The notes under the pieces are model-generated. The model searched no databases. It had not been told where the DNA came from and saw only the letters and a program-made list of their open reading frames with translations. Positions 34,192 through 43,420 of a stretch of DNA of 51,429 bases are shown here, piece after piece. This DNA comes from Gammaproteobacteria bacterium (lineage in GTDB: Bacteria; Pseudomonadota; Gammaproteobacteria; UBA4575): NCBI GenBank assembly GCA_013001685.1, contig JABDMD010000067.1:1-51429 (forward strand), given 5' to 3'. Every line of letters starts with the position of its first letter. Position 1 is the first letter of the stretch. The position numbers and the translations under genes are program-made.

Positions 34192-35658
34192 TTATTGAAC
34201 AATTTTAATAAGCTGACCCGCTTTAGGTTCACCATCAGGATACATACCATTAAGTAGACGCAGTTGTTCTTCAGCATGGGTAGCAATATCAGAGCGCTTA
34301 GCTAGTGACGCAAAAGTATCGCCTGATTTTGCCCGAATTAACTTGATGTTTTTAGGTTTGGCTAATTTTCTCTCCGCGTTTTTAAGTTGGCGCATACTCT
34401 TAATAGTGGTTAGGCCTGCTGCATCATACTTGTTTAATGCATTGCCATCTTTACCTGCTATGAGTACTTGATAGATTCGTTTGCCTTGAAAAACTGCAGC
34501 AACGCGGCTGGGTACTTTTCCACCTTTTGTGGTTAGATTGGTATAGCCGGTATAGCCTTGAAAGTTTGCTGTTTGTACAGGCTGGCCATTACTGATTTGA
34601 CCTTTGAACTGTTCATTTAGATATTCTTTTGGAGTCTGTTTTTTATTTAAATCATCTACTGTAATTTGTAATTGCGCGTCGCCTGTTTTTGGTTGCGCGA
34701 TTAAACGATCTGGTAAATTATCGACTTTCCATCCTTCAGGAAACTCAACGAATAAATTTAAATCGGTATGATAAAACTTGTTTTTACGTATCACGCCATC
34801 TTGTTCTGATGTGCCAAGTACTGCACCATCCATATATTTTAAGAACTTCTCACGACCAGCTTCTCGAGTAGCAGCAGTTTTAATATTATTTGCTGCGCCT
34901 ACTACTTCTTGTAAACGTGCATCATTCGCCGGGTGGGTAGAGAAGGTGCCATGATAAGCACGCGGTTCTCGACCTTCTTCCTTAGCAAGTTGTTTATCAA
35001 ATTCTTCCTGGTCTTTTAAAATTTCAACTACATTAAGCATTTCTTGTGGGTCGTAGCCAACGTTTGCAAGATACTCAGCACCCAGACGATCCGCTTCTAA
35101 TTCATGGCTACGGCCATAACCACGGATCAATGCAGTGCTTCCAATATTGGCTGCCTGTGCAGCTTGACCACTACCGGTAAGAATGCCTACACCTGCACCT
35201 AATATGCCTGCTACGGTTCCGGCACTTTGTTGGCGCACACCATGCCTTGCAGTGATGTGTCCAAGTTCGTGGCCCAGTACGCCGGCCAACTCCGCTTCAG
35301 AATTCATGTAGGCCATGATGCCTCGAGTGATATAGAGATAACCGCCAGGTAAAGCGAAGGCGTTGATTTGTGGACTATCCAGTACCGTTACATGATAGAC
35401 AAGATTGGCTCTATGACTTTTCTTGCCCAGTTCATCGACTAAACCTTCAACATAACTTTGCAAAGCAGGGTCATTGTAAGGGCGGTACTGCTTCATCACT
35501 TGTTGGTGAGCTTGTTTGCCCAAATTGATTTCCTGAGCTTCAGACATCAATACAAAATCTTTTTTGCCCGATACTGGGTTTGTGGCACAACCTGAATAGA
35601 AAAGACTTCCTAGTAGTAATATACCCAAAACGTAAAAGTTTGTTTGCTTGCCCATCAT
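34192..35658 (-). CDS. M48-family metalloprotease lipoprotein
   Basis: Periplasmic or outer-membrane zinc protease involved in envelope quality control (BepA/LoiP-related). A lipoprotein signal ends in the lipobox FYSGC near residue 24. The zinc motif is HELGHITARH with the third ligand in ELEADRLGAEY. The C-terminal part adds a domain of unknown type, and the last 50 residues (IRAKSGDTFASLAKRSD...AGQLIKIVQ) resemble a LysM-like module found at the end of this 480-490-aa subgroup. It has its own strong terminator, so it is probably monocistronic. Confidence 0.93.
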   Translation of the reverse strand: MMGKQTNFYVLGILLLGSLFYSGCATNPVSGKKDFVLMSEAQEINLGKQAHQQVMKQYRPYNDPALQSYVEGLVDELGKKSHRANLVYHVTVLDSPQINAFALPGGYLYITRGIMAYMNSEAELAGVLGHELGHITARHGVRQQSAGTVAGILGAGVGILTGSGQAAQAANIGSTALIRGYGRSHELEADRLGAEYLANVGYDPQEMLNVVEILKDQEEFDKQLAKEEGREPRAYHGTFSTHPANDARLQEVVGAANNIKTAATREAGREKFLKYMDGAVLGTSEQDGVIRKNKFYHTDLNLFVEFPEGWKVDNLPDRLIAQPKTGDAQLQITVDDLNKKQTPKEYLNEQFKGQISNGQPVQTANFQGYTGYTNLTTKGGKVPSRVAAVFQGKRIYQVLIAGKDGNALNKYDAAGLTTIKSMRQLKNAERKLAKPKNIKLIRAKSGDTFASLAKRSDIATHAEEQLRLLNGMYPDGEPKAGQLIKIVQ

Positions 35659-35926
35659 CGATTCCTCATTTTTTTGGCTTCAAATTCTTGGCCCAATATA
35701 TAGCCCATAATGTTGTTTGTATTTTGACGTAGATTAATCGTATAAAGTTTCCACTTTTATACTTGTGCTTTATGAATATTAGGCACAATCGTACCCTGAT
35801 TTGGCAATTAGCCAAATATCTCAAATACCAAAGGGCATAAAACCTTAAAACAGTAAGCGTTTTGAAAAAGTGGATATGAATGTTGTAGGAACCTGGCTCA
35901 ATAATGAACTAGGATTAAAACTTACG

Positions 35927-36136
35927 TTAGCTTTTATTACCGTAGCGTTTACGGAATTTATCTACCTGACCAGCAGTATCGACGATCTTTTGTTTGCCAG
36001 TGAAGAATGGGTGGCACTGAGAGCACACATCAATACTCATCGCATCATTACCATAAGTAGAACGTGTAATGAAAGTATTTCCGCAGCTACAGGTTACGTT
36101 AACTTCTTGGTAATTTGGATGTATGTCTGTTTTCAT
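35927..36136 (-). CDS. rpmE: 50S ribosomal protein L31 (zinc-binding form)
   Basis: Ribosomal protein bL31, 69 aa. It is the zinc (C+) type: cysteines in VTCSCGNTF and [10 protein letters not shown] form the site. MKTDIHPNY and [25 protein letters not shown] are diagnostic. The longer plus-strand ORF over the same bases is a shadow. It is followed upstream by a 428-bp gene-free stretch with consensus DnaA boxes. Its usual partner priA is elsewhere in the window. Confidence 0.95.
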   Translation of the reverse strand: MKTDIHPNYQEVNVTCSCGNTFITRSTYGNDAMSIDVCSQCHPFFTGKQKIVDTAGQVDKFRKRYGNKS

Positions 36137-36564
36137 GACCTAATAATTCGCTATGAGTTTCTCTCTAGAGCCCGCGGATCATACGCAACCATAAACTCCA
36201 ACTCAAGTGCTAGCTAGATAATTCTCTTAAAGCGTTTAGTTTGAGTAATTCCTTTATAAGACTCCTGATGATTGAGCCTTAAGTGATTGTCCATATAGGG
36301 GTTTATCACTTATCCACAAAATCTGTGGATAAAACTGTGTGTAAATTTAAAGTCTATCGACAAAACACGAGAAATTTGGCATTTTTATTAAATCGCCTAA
36401 ATAATGTACAAGAATTTAAGTTGTTGATTATTATAGCGTTATGACTATCAAGTTTGGATTGATGATTTATTGACCAATAAAACTTACTGAAAGTGCGTGT
36501 TTTATTACACTTGTGTATAACCCGACCAATAAATACAAAATATATGGTCTGAAACAGTTAAATA
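36137..36564. other. 428-bp gene-free region with paired DnaA boxes and palindromes
   Basis: It holds two perfect DnaA boxes as an inverted pair, TTATCCACA (36310-36318) and TGTGGATAA (36324-36332), and a third consensus box TGTGTATAA (36512-36520). The third is part of an imperfect palindrome with TTATTACAC. A further perfect palindrome, TTTATTG-AC-CAATAAA, lies at 36466-36481. The decamer GACCAATAAA occurs twice (36472, 36524). The stretch from 36333 to 36560 is very AT-rich. The rpmE promoter must lie at the left side. Confidence 0.6.
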
Positions 36565-36762
36565 TTAGTCTGTATCTCGTTTGGATCGAATGTCCACAAT
36601 CTGACCAGCTGAATCAATTTGCACTGAAATATCTATTGGCGAGCAGCACACTTGGCAGTCTTCGACATAGTCCTGATTACCAGCACTACCATCGATGAGA
36701 ATCGCCAACTTTTCACCACAATAGGGGCAATGAATAGATGAAGGGGTAAGCAAGTTAGTCAT
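36565..36762 (-). CDS. CPXCG-motif cysteine-rich protein
   Basis: Small zinc-finger-like protein (65 aa) of unknown function, widespread in gammaproteobacteria. Two cysteine knuckles are seen: IHCPYCGEKL and EDCQVCCSPID, with the intervening ILIDGSAGNQDYVE being the family's conserved acidic stretch. It probably binds Zn2+ or an Fe-S centre. It starts 8 bases after the stop of the solenoid gene on the same strand, so the two are likely co-transcribed. Confidence 0.9.
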   Translation of the reverse strand: MTNLLTPSSIHCPYCGEKLAILIDGSAGNQDYVEDCQVCCSPIDISVQIDSAGQIVDIRSKRDTD

Positions 36763-36770
36763 TAAAAAGG

Positions 36771-38657
36771 CTAATTCGCTTCTTCAATCTGGTTTTGGTT
36801 TTCATCGCGAGGTAAGCGCGAATATAGCTGCTGTGCTCGTTGCGGATCGCTATTGGATATCTGGTCTGCAATTTGACGAATCAAGGCATTGCGTTGCTCT
36901 GCGCCAGGTACTCCTTGCGCAAGTTGTAGTGCGTAGCCGACATCACTACTGGCTGCAGTTCCTACTACAGATCTTAGTAGATTTTCATAAATCGATTCGC
37001 CTCTAAAGTTTTCAATCCAAGTTGCAGCCTCGGTTAAATCATAAGATGAATAATAATAAGTAATGTTCTCGGCCCAACTTTCACGTACGAGTCCATTTAG
37101 TTGTGGTAAGTAACTTGCTGCTAAATCAGGATCTACACTGGCAAGTTGGCTACCTATGCTAATTAAGCCATCGTCTCTAATTTGTCCACTCTTACTATTC
37201 ACCCAAGCCATAGCCGCATCGGGGTCACTGTTTGCCCAGTTGTAAACCACTGAGTTGATCGCTTCAGCACTTACATCTGCATAAGGCAGTTGATCGATTA
37301 TTCCTGCTGCGCTTGTTGGGTCATTATATGAAAGGCTATCAATTACCGTAACGATAAGTTGTTGTCGCAATGTTGGTTGCTGCGAACTCAATGCAATTTG
37401 TAAAGCACGTTCAGGATTCTCAGTTGCGATTTGAGAAACAACGGTATTTTGTAAATATTGTTGTCCGCTTGGATCTTGTTCTTTAGCCCAAGCTAATGCT
37501 TCATCAGGTGACTGGCTACTTAAATATTGAATTACAGTGGGCGCAAGTTGTTGCTTCAATTGTTTATTGTCTAACTGTGCTACAAAGTTTGCTGCAGCTT
37601 GCGCATCACTTGCAGCCCAAGTTTGTATAGTTGCGCTATACGCATCAGCTCGGTTACGAGAAGAAGGGATATTTTCGATAGCGTTTAATGCTTCTCTTGG
37701 GTTTTCGTTTGCTAAGTATGTAAAGACAGTATAATTAATGCCACTAGTTCTGCCTGCATTGGGAAGGGTTTGTAAAACATTATAGGCAGCTTGGGGGTCT
37801 AACTCTGCCCAACGGTATAACACTGTTTCTAGTACTTGTTGGCGCAAGCGATTGTCTAATATGCGTTCTGCATATGAAAATGCTTGCTGAGGGTTTTGTG
37901 TTACCCAGGTGTCAGCAATACCTTGCAGTGCACTATCACGTTCATGGCCTGCAGGCATAATCATGGCTTCTTGCATGGCAGCTTCAGGTTCTTGAGAGGC
38001 TTTTTCAACTAAAGCATTGCTGACATATTGCTCTTCTAAAGACTCTATACCTAAGCGTTTAGAAACCTTAGTTATTAGTTGGATATCATTAACGCTAATT
38101 GCAGATATTACCCCTTGTGCTGCAGTACTTTGTTGGTAAGTGTTCTTAATGTTGTTAGCGCTACTAATTGCAGCGTCTACATCAAGCTTTGCCCAGTGCA
38201 AATAGACCTGAGGCAGCAAGGTATAGTTTTTGTTCTCATAGGCTTCTTTAGCAATATTCGCAGCTGTCTGTGGGTCTATCTCGGTTAGGCGCGCAATTAA
38301 TATTTTCAATAAGCTTTCACGTTGTTGAGTATTGACTATTCCCGCTGCCTCTTTTATTAACTGCTGTAGCTGAATTCTATTGGTGCGTCCTGCTATGGCA
38401 TGTAGTGCTTCTTGTTGTGCAAATAATGAGGGTAGAGATAAAACATCAGTAATTCTAGTTAAGCTTTGGTAATGTTCATCGCGTTGTTGTTGTGCAGCTT
38501 CAGCCGTCATAGTTTCTTTAGCTTCGATAGGTGTTAAAGGCTTCTGACTAAACAGTTCATTATCAATGCCACCACTAATATTTTGCCCAATCCAATATCC
38601 ACCTGCGCCTGTGATGATTAACATTAGTGCAAATAAGGCTAGCCATTTTGTTTGCAT
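36771..38657 (-). CDS. membrane-anchored alpha-solenoid repeat protein, 628 aa, unknown
   Basis: Not assigned to a known family. One N-terminal membrane segment (WLALFALMLIITGAGGYWIG) anchors a periplasmic domain of about 580 residues. That domain is built from helical-pair repeats of about 30-35 residues with a recurring WAxxDPxAAxxxxxxL core: LYRWAELDPQAAYNVL, IQTWAASDAQAAANFV, VYNWANSDPDAAMAWV, QLASVDPDLAASYL, and relatives such as YLSSQSPDEALAWA. I count roughly a dozen units. No enzymatic motif is seen. This is a scaffold-like fold, perhaps for envelope assembly. It is transcribed with the CPXCG gene. Confidence 0.82.
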   Translation of the reverse strand: MQTKWLALFALMLIITGAGGYWIGQNISGGIDNELFSQKPLTPIEAKETMTAEAAQQQRDEHYQSLTRITDVLSLPSLFAQQEALHAIAGRTNRIQLQQLIKEAAGIVNTQQRESLLKILIARLTEIDPQTAANIAKEAYENKNYTLLPQVYLHWAKLDVDAAISSANNIKNTYQQSTAAQGVISAISVNDIQLITKVSKRLGIESLEEQYVSNALVEKASQEPEAAMQEAMIMPAGHERDSALQGIADTWVTQNPQQAFSYAERILDNRLRQQVLETVLYRWAELDPQAAYNVLQTLPNAGRTSGINYTVFTYLANENPREALNAIENIPSSRNRADAYSATIQTWAASDAQAAANFVAQLDNKQLKQQLAPTVIQYLSSQSPDEALAWAKEQDPSGQQYLQNTVVSQIATENPERALQIALSSQQPTLRQQLIVTVIDSLSYNDPTSAAGIIDQLPYADVSAEAINSVVYNWANSDPDAAMAWVNSKSGQIRDDGLISIGSQLASVDPDLAASYLPQLNGLVRESWAENITYYYSSYDLTEAATWIENFRGESIYENLLRSVVGTAASSDVGYALQLAQGVPGAEQRNALIRQIADQISNSDPQRAQQLYSRLPRDENQNQIEEAN

Positions 38658-38787
38658 AACAATTACCTATTGATTGAGAGGACTATATTGTTGAATAAAA
38701 CTATGTTTTAAATGTGTCAAGATTGTGCAGATGAAAGCGATCGTATGCTGGTTTTACGGTAGTAAAAATCATCTGGTATATTAATTA

Positions 38788-39948
38788 TCAGGCAACAGCT
38801 GTTTTAGGTAGCCAGCTTTGTAAAATATTATCCAAAAATTCATAACCACGAGCGCTGCAATATATCTTATCGTTATCCATAATTAATAAGCCTTCTGAAA
38901 TATGAACTTGTAATGGCTGATTAATTTTTTCAACTGGTAGGCCAGTATGTAACTCAAACTGTTGTTTAGTAAAACCATGTTTTAAGCGCAATGCATTTAA
39001 CATGAATTCAAAAATTATATCTTGTTCTGATAAAGTATGAATTTGCGTTGAAGATTTTTCATCATTTATATATCGCATATATTGTTGTGGATGCTTGGGT
39101 TTTTCGCAACGCGTAATCAAATTTGGAGAGTCTAGCGTTAACTTTTGGTGTGCGCCGGCACCAATTCCAAGATAGTCACCAAATTGCCAATAATTAGTAT
39201 TGTGAACGCATTGATAATTTTCTTTTGCAAATGCCGAAACTTCGTATTGTTGGTAACCATGTTTGGCGAGTAAATCCATGCCTGCTTGCTGTATTTCCCA
39301 GCTTGTTTGGCTATCAGGTAGTTTAGGTGGTTGGCGATAAAAACTAGTATTTGGCTCAATGGTAAGTTGGTAATAAGAAATATGTGTAGGACTTAGATTA
39401 ATTGCTTGTTCTACGTCATTTAATGCTGCAGCTATCTCTTGTTGTGGCAAGGCATACATTAAATCGATATTAAAATTTTTAAACCCAGCTTGATGAGCAG
39501 CATGTGCAGCATCGATGGCTGTTTGTGCATCATGTATACGGCCTAGACTTTTTAATTGTGTGTTGGTAAAACTCTGTGCACCAATAGAAATTCGATTAAC
39601 TCCTGCATCATGCAAGCCTGCGAAATTTTCTTGATCGGTAGTACCTGGGTTAGCTTCAATAGTAATTTCAGCGGCGCTACTTAGATTTAGCTCATTTCTA
39701 ATCGCATCAATAAGACGCTGAATACTTTTAGCAGCGAATATACTGGGTGTGCCTCCGCCTATGAAAACACTTTTAACTTCCCTATTTTGTACTTCTTTTG
39801 CATAAGATTTTAGATCAATAATTAATGCATCAATGTATTGGTCTTCGGGCAGCGTATTTTGTATCTCATGCGAATTAAAATCACAATAAGGGCATTTCCT
39901 TATGCACCAGGGGATGTGTACATAAAGGGATAATGGAACACTATGCAT
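38788..39948 (-). CDS. hemW: heme chaperone HemW (radical SAM)
   Basis: Radical-SAM-related protein that binds heme and delivers it to hemoproteins; formerly called oxygen-independent coproporphyrinogen III oxidase-like. The 4Fe-4S motif is CIRKCPYCDFNSH, of the CxxxCxxC type. FIGGGTPSIFAA, EANPGT, GVNRISIGAQSF and NIDLMYALPQQ follow in the HemW order, and the C-terminal HemN_C domain is present. At 386 aa it is full length. It is last in the rph-rdgB-hemW operon, 27 bases after rdgB. Confidence 0.95.
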   Translation of the reverse strand: MHSVPLSLYVHIPWCIRKCPYCDFNSHEIQNTLPEDQYIDALIIDLKSYAKEVQNREVKSVFIGGGTPSIFAAKSIQRLIDAIRNELNLSSAAEITIEANPGTTDQENFAGLHDAGVNRISIGAQSFTNTQLKSLGRIHDAQTAIDAAHAAHQAGFKNFNIDLMYALPQQEIAAALNDVEQAINLSPTHISYYQLTIEPNTSFYRQPPKLPDSQTSWEIQQAGMDLLAKHGYQQYEVSAFAKENYQCVHNTNYWQFGDYLGIGAGAHQKLTLDSPNLITRCEKPKHPQQYMRYINDEKSSTQIHTLSEQDIIFEFMLNALRLKHGFTKQQFELHTGLPVEKINQPLQVHISEGLLIMDNDKIYCSARGYEFLDNILQSWLPKTAVA

Positions 39949-39975
39949 GATGACGCATGCTAAACCTTTGTTAAC

Positions 39976-40581
39976 CTAATTTAGTTTAGAAATTAATTTT
40001 TGCAGAGCTTGCGCTCGGTGACTAATACGATTTTTTTCAGCAGGATCTAGTTGTGCCGAAGAACAGCCATGTGTAGGAACAAAAAATAATGGATCATAGC
40101 CAAAGCCGTTAGACCCGGCTAAGTCATATAATATTTTTCCTTCCCAAATGCCTTCGCAAATTAATGGCATCGGGTCTCCTGCATGTCGCATGTACACAAT
40201 GACACATTGAAAACGCGCGCCGCGATCTTCTTCGGCAACGTTTTTCATCTCACTGAGTAATTTTATATTGTTGGCCTCATCTGCACCATGTTCGCCAGCA
40301 TAACGTGCACTGTATACACCAGGTGCTCCTTGTAGTGCATCAACTTCAATACCGGAATCATCTGCTAATGCAGGAAGGCCTGTGAGTTGTGCGGCATGAC
40401 GTGCTTTGATAATGGCGTTTTCAACAAACGTAGTGCCTGTTTCTGGTACATCAGGCACATTAAGTTCTGATTGTTTAATAAGTTGAAAACGTTGTTGATC
40501 AAGAACTGCTTGAATTTCTCTTAGCTTCCCTGAATTGCCGCTCGCTAATACGATTTTTCCATTCTCAATATTATTTGACAT
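39976..40581 (-). CDS. rdgB: XTP/dITP pyrophosphatase (RdgB/HAM1)
   Basis: House-cleaning enzyme that hydrolyses non-canonical purine triphosphates. The N-terminal LASGNSGKLREI, LADDSGIEVDAL, GVYSARYAG and GSNGFGYDPLF segments are the family's active-site signatures, and SHRAQAL is conserved near the end. At 201 aa it is standard. It lies between rph and hemW with short gaps (20 and 27 bases); the order rph-rdgB-hemW is conserved in gammaproteobacteria. Confidence 0.96.
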   Translation of the reverse strand: MSNNIENGKIVLASGNSGKLREIQAVLDQQRFQLIKQSELNVPDVPETGTTFVENAIIKARHAAQLTGLPALADDSGIEVDALQGAPGVYSARYAGEHGADEANNIKLLSEMKNVAEEDRGARFQCVIVYMRHAGDPMPLICEGIWEGKILYDLAGSNGFGYDPLFFVPTHGCSSAQLDPAEKNRISHRAQALQKLISKLN

Positions 40582-40601
40582 ATATTTAGTTCTTAAGACT
40601 A

Positions 40602-41339
40602 TTAACTTAAGCTGGCTTTTTGTTGTTGAATAATCTCTTGAATGCCTTTATTGCCTAAAGCTAATAAGCTTCCAAGTTCCTCTTGAGTAAAGGCTTGTTG
40701 TTCAGCTGTGCCTTGAATTTCAATAAACGCTTCGCTGTCATTCATCACAATATTCATATCTGTTTCAGCAGTGCAGTCTTCAGCATAATCAAGGTCTAAT
40801 ACCGGTACATTTTGAAAAATGCCTACTGAAACCGCAGCGATATAGTTATTCACTGGGTCTTTTTTAAGGTCGCCAGATGCGAGCATTTTTTTAATGGCAT
40901 CATAGAGCGCTACAAAACCGCCTGATATAGATGTAGTTCGTGTACCTCCATCTGCTTGGATAACATCACAATCTATAGTGATCGAATATTCGCCGAGTTG
41001 TTTGAGGTCAACGGCTGCACGTAACGATCGGCCAATCAAGCGCTGAATTTCAAGTGTTCGTCCACCTTGTTTGCCGCGTGAAGCCTCACGACCCATACGA
41101 CTATTGGTTGAACGCGGTAGCATGCCGTATTCCGCAGTAATCCAACCTTGTCCCTGGCCTTTTAGAAACCTTGGAACTTGGTCTGACACGCTGGCAGTGC
41201 AAAGCACCTTAGTATCACCAAATTCTGCCAATACTGAACCTTCTGCATGCTTGGTATAGTTACGGGTAAATCGGATATCACGCATTTGGTCTGTTTGGCG
41301 GGCGCTAGGGCGTGAGATGGTCGAGCTTGGAGAATTCAT
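40602..41339 (-). CDS. rph: ribonuclease PH
   Basis: Phosphorolytic 3'-5' exoribonuclease that trims tRNA precursors. [20 protein letters not shown], the [18 protein letters not shown] core, [20 protein letters not shown] and [22 protein letters not shown] are all intact. At 245 aa it is a little longer than average at the N-terminus. It is divergent from yicC, a conserved arrangement, and heads the rph-rdgB-hemW operon. Confidence 0.97.
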   Translation of the reverse strand: MNSPSSTISRPSARQTDQMRDIRFTRNYTKHAEGSVLAEFGDTKVLCTASVSDQVPRFLKGQGQGWITAEYGMLPRSTNSRMGREASRGKQGGRTLEIQRLIGRSLRAAVDLKQLGEYSITIDCDVIQADGGTRTTSISGGFVALYDAIKKMLASGDLKKDPVNNYIAAVSVGIFQNVPVLDLDYAEDCTAETDMNIVMNDSEAFIEIQGTAEQQAFTQEELGSLLALGNKGIQEIIQQQKASLS

Positions 41340-41458
41340 AAAACTACCTGGTGGAATTGCAAAGAGTCGCGCATTATACGCAAAAATTTTACATAGTATT
41401 TCGACTTATAAAGGTGCATGCACTCTCAGTGGATAAATAAATAAAATAAGGATAACTA

Positions 41459-42325
41459 ATGCTTTGTAGTATGACGGGCTTTGCTCGAGTTGAAGATGTA
41501 TGTGATCAGGGTAATGTGAGCTGGGAGATACGTTCAGTTAATCATCGCTATTTAGAGATCAATTTTCGTCTACCTGAAGAAGTGCGACGAATAGAACCGC
41601 AGCTACGGAAATTTCTGCAGTCTAAACTGGCGCGTGGCAAAGTAGATTGCACATTTCGTTATCAATTGGCGGATGCTCAAGCGGCTGCATTAGAGCTGAA
41701 TGAACCTCTGCTTGATAGTTTAATTAAGCAAATTAATCATGTAAACGAAAAACTCCCACAAGCCACACCAGCTGAGGCAGTAGATCTTCTTTCTTGGCCA
41801 GGCGTGGTGCGTACGACCGAAACTGATATGAATAGTTTTCATGCTACTTGTATAGAGTTATTTAAGACTGCAACAGAACAGTTAGTAGATATGCGTGGTA
41901 CTGAAGGCGAGCGTTTGAAGAATATGTTACAAGAGCGCTGTGAAGAAATTGCAAATCTTGTCAAGAAGGTGCGCATACGGTATCCGCAAGTTTTAGAAGC
42001 GATAAAACAAAAACAACAACAGCGTATTGATGAGCTCAATGTCGAAATGGATCAACAGCGCTTTGAGCAAGAGTTAGTATATGCTTCACAAAAATTAGAT
42101 GTAGCAGAAGAGCTAGACCGGTTAGATAGCCATTTAGTGGAAATGCAGACTATATTTGATCGCAAGAATCCTATTGGTAGGCGCTTAGATTTTTTAATGC
42201 AAGAATTTAATCGTGAAGCGAATACACTAGCCTCTAAGTCTGCAGATATTGAGACTACGCAAGCCGCTGTAGATTTGAAGGTATTAATCGAGCAGATGCG
42301 TGAACAAGTACAAAACATTGAGTAA
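41459..42325 (+). CDS. yicC: YicC-family endoribonuclease-like protein
   Basis: YicC-like proteins (288 aa here) act in RNA turnover. The N-terminus CSMTGFARVE and WEIRSVNHRYLEINFRLPEEVR are diagnostic, and the C-terminal half contains RLDFLMQEFNREANTLASKSAD and DLKVLIEQMREQVQNIE. It is divergent from rph as in other gammaproteobacteria. The gene that usually follows, gmk, is absent here; instead an asparaginase-domain gene starts 13 bases after the stop. Confidence 0.94.
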   Translation: MLCSMTGFARVEDVCDQGNVSWEIRSVNHRYLEINFRLPEEVRRIEPQLRKFLQSKLARGKVDCTFRYQLADAQAAALELNEPLLDSLIKQINHVNEKLPQATPAEAVDLLSWPGVVRTTETDMNSFHATCIELFKTATEQLVDMRGTEGERLKNMLQERCEEIANLVKKVRIRYPQVLEAIKQKQQQRIDELNVEMDQQRFEQELVYASQKLDVAEELDRLDSHLVEMQTIFDRKNPIGRRLDFLMQEFNREANTLASKSADIETTQAAVDLKVLIEQMREQVQNIE

Positions 42326-42338
42326 GAGTAAGCAATAT

Positions 42339-42848
42339 ATGTTAAACAAAGAACATTCTAAGAAACATCAAGTTAAAATCTTTTGTACTGGCGGTACAAT
42401 TGATAAAATATATTTTGATGCGCTTAGCGATTATCAAATTGGTGAACCGGTTGTAGATAATATTTTAAAAGAGGCGTTGGCTAAATTTTCTTATGAAGTT
42501 GAATCGATATTAAAAAAAGACAGTTTAGAAATTACTGACGAAGACCGCGATATGATTTTCCAACAAGTTGCTGCTGATTCATGTGAGAATATTTTAATTA
42601 CTCATGGTACTGATACCATGATCAATACTGCGCAACGTTTGGAAGAGATTAAAGACAAAACCATTGTATTGACTGGCGCTATGCAACCAGCAAGGTTTCG
42701 TAATACTGATGCTATCTTTAATATTGGCTACGCAATTTCCGCTGCACAACACTTACCACATGGTATTTATCTAGCTATGAACGGGCAAATCTTCACTGCC
42801 GATGCTGTCCAAAAGAACCGTGCAGCGGCACAGTTCGAAGCCATCTAG
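42339..42848 (+). CDS. half-length asparaginase-domain protein
   Basis: The track starts inside yicC; ATG 42339 is the better start (169 aa). The sequence matches only the N-terminal domain of L-asparaginases: first catalytic Thr in FCTGGTIDKIYFD, and THGTDTM with the second Thr/Asp pair, then KTIVLTGAMQPARFRNTDAIFNIG. The C-terminal domain that completes the dimer active site in normal asparaginases (about 330 aa) is missing and there is no sign of it downstream. Such stand-alone domains form their own subfamily in proteobacteria, so this need not be a broken gene. Its substrate is unknown. Confidence 0.85.
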   Translation: MLNKEHSKKHQVKIFCTGGTIDKIYFDALSDYQIGEPVVDNILKEALAKFSYEVESILKKDSLEITDEDRDMIFQQVAADSCENILITHGTDTMINTAQRLEEIKDKTIVLTGAMQPARFRNTDAIFNIGYAISAAQHLPHGIYLAMNGQIFTADAVQKNRAAAQFEAI

Positions 42849-42876
42849 ATCTCTTGAAAATAAGCAAGAAATTACC

Positions 42877-42902
42877 CTTGAAAAGCTAAAATTAGCCCAT
42901 AT
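42877..42902 (+). promoter_or_regulatory. sigma-32 (heat-shock) promoter of hsp20
   Basis: CTTGAA (42877-42882), 13 bases, then CCCATAT (42896-42902) matches the sigma-32 consensus CTTGAA-N13-15-CCCATnT very closely. It is about 45 bases before a small heat-shock gene, which supports it strongly. Confidence 0.82.
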
Positions 42903-42947
42903 CTTTTAAACATCAAAGTTAACAATCCAGTTGTAAGGAGGCTAAAA

Positions 42948-43382
42948 ATGCTTGCAAGAGTCTATCGGGATCCAATGGATACCTTCCGCGAATTTCGTGG
43001 AGAACTAGATCGTGTGTTTAATACTAATTCTGCCGGCTACACGGATACGGCTACAGATTGGGTGCCAGCTGTCGACATCAAAGAAGCTAAGGATGCCTAT
43101 GAAGTGGTTGCAGATGTTCCAGGTGTTGAGCCTAAAGATATTGATGTCTCACTAGAAGATGGTGTGCTAACCGTTAAAGGTGAACGTAAATCTGAAAGTA
43201 AAGACGAAGGTGAAGGATACACCCGTACTGAGCGAACTTATGGAAGTTTTTATCGTCGATTCACACTGCCGGATACTGCTGATGCGGATAATATTTCTGC
43301 GAAGACAGAACATGGCGTTCTAAAGCTACACATTCCTAAAAAGGAAAAGGCATTGCCAAAGAAAATTTCGGTCGAAGGATAA
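42948..43382 (+). CDS. Hsp20/alpha-crystallin small heat-shock protein
   Basis: ATP-independent holdase chaperone that binds unfolding proteins. At 144 aa it has a short N-terminal region (DTFREFRGELDRVFN), an alpha-crystallin domain (VPAVDIKEAKDAYEVVADVPGVEPKDIDVSLEDGVLTVKGERK...HGVLKLHIPKKE) and a C-terminal KKISVEG resembling the usual IxI/V anchor. The ribosome site AAGGAGG is strong. A sigma-32 promoter precedes it and a perfect terminator follows, so it is monocistronic, with cbpA next to it. Confidence 0.95.
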   Translation: MLARVYRDPMDTFREFRGELDRVFNTNSAGYTDTATDWVPAVDIKEAKDAYEVVADVPGVEPKDIDVSLEDGVLTVKGERKSESKDEGEGYTRTERTYGSFYRRFTLPDTADADNISAKTEHGVLKLHIPKKEKALPKKISVEG

Positions 43383-43420
43383 AATGATCTGACATGGATG
43401 TCAGTACATGGAGGTTTGTA

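Noticed and set aside
35870-36217. 115-aa plus-strand ORF
   Set aside because: It is the shadow of rpmE on the opposite strand; the L31 protein has unmistakable motifs.
36137-36564. Main chromosomal origin oriC
   Set aside because: Only three clear DnaA boxes, no dnaA, dnaN, gidA or rpmH nearby, and no switch in gene orientation. A DnaA-related site is kept as a finding, but not oriC.
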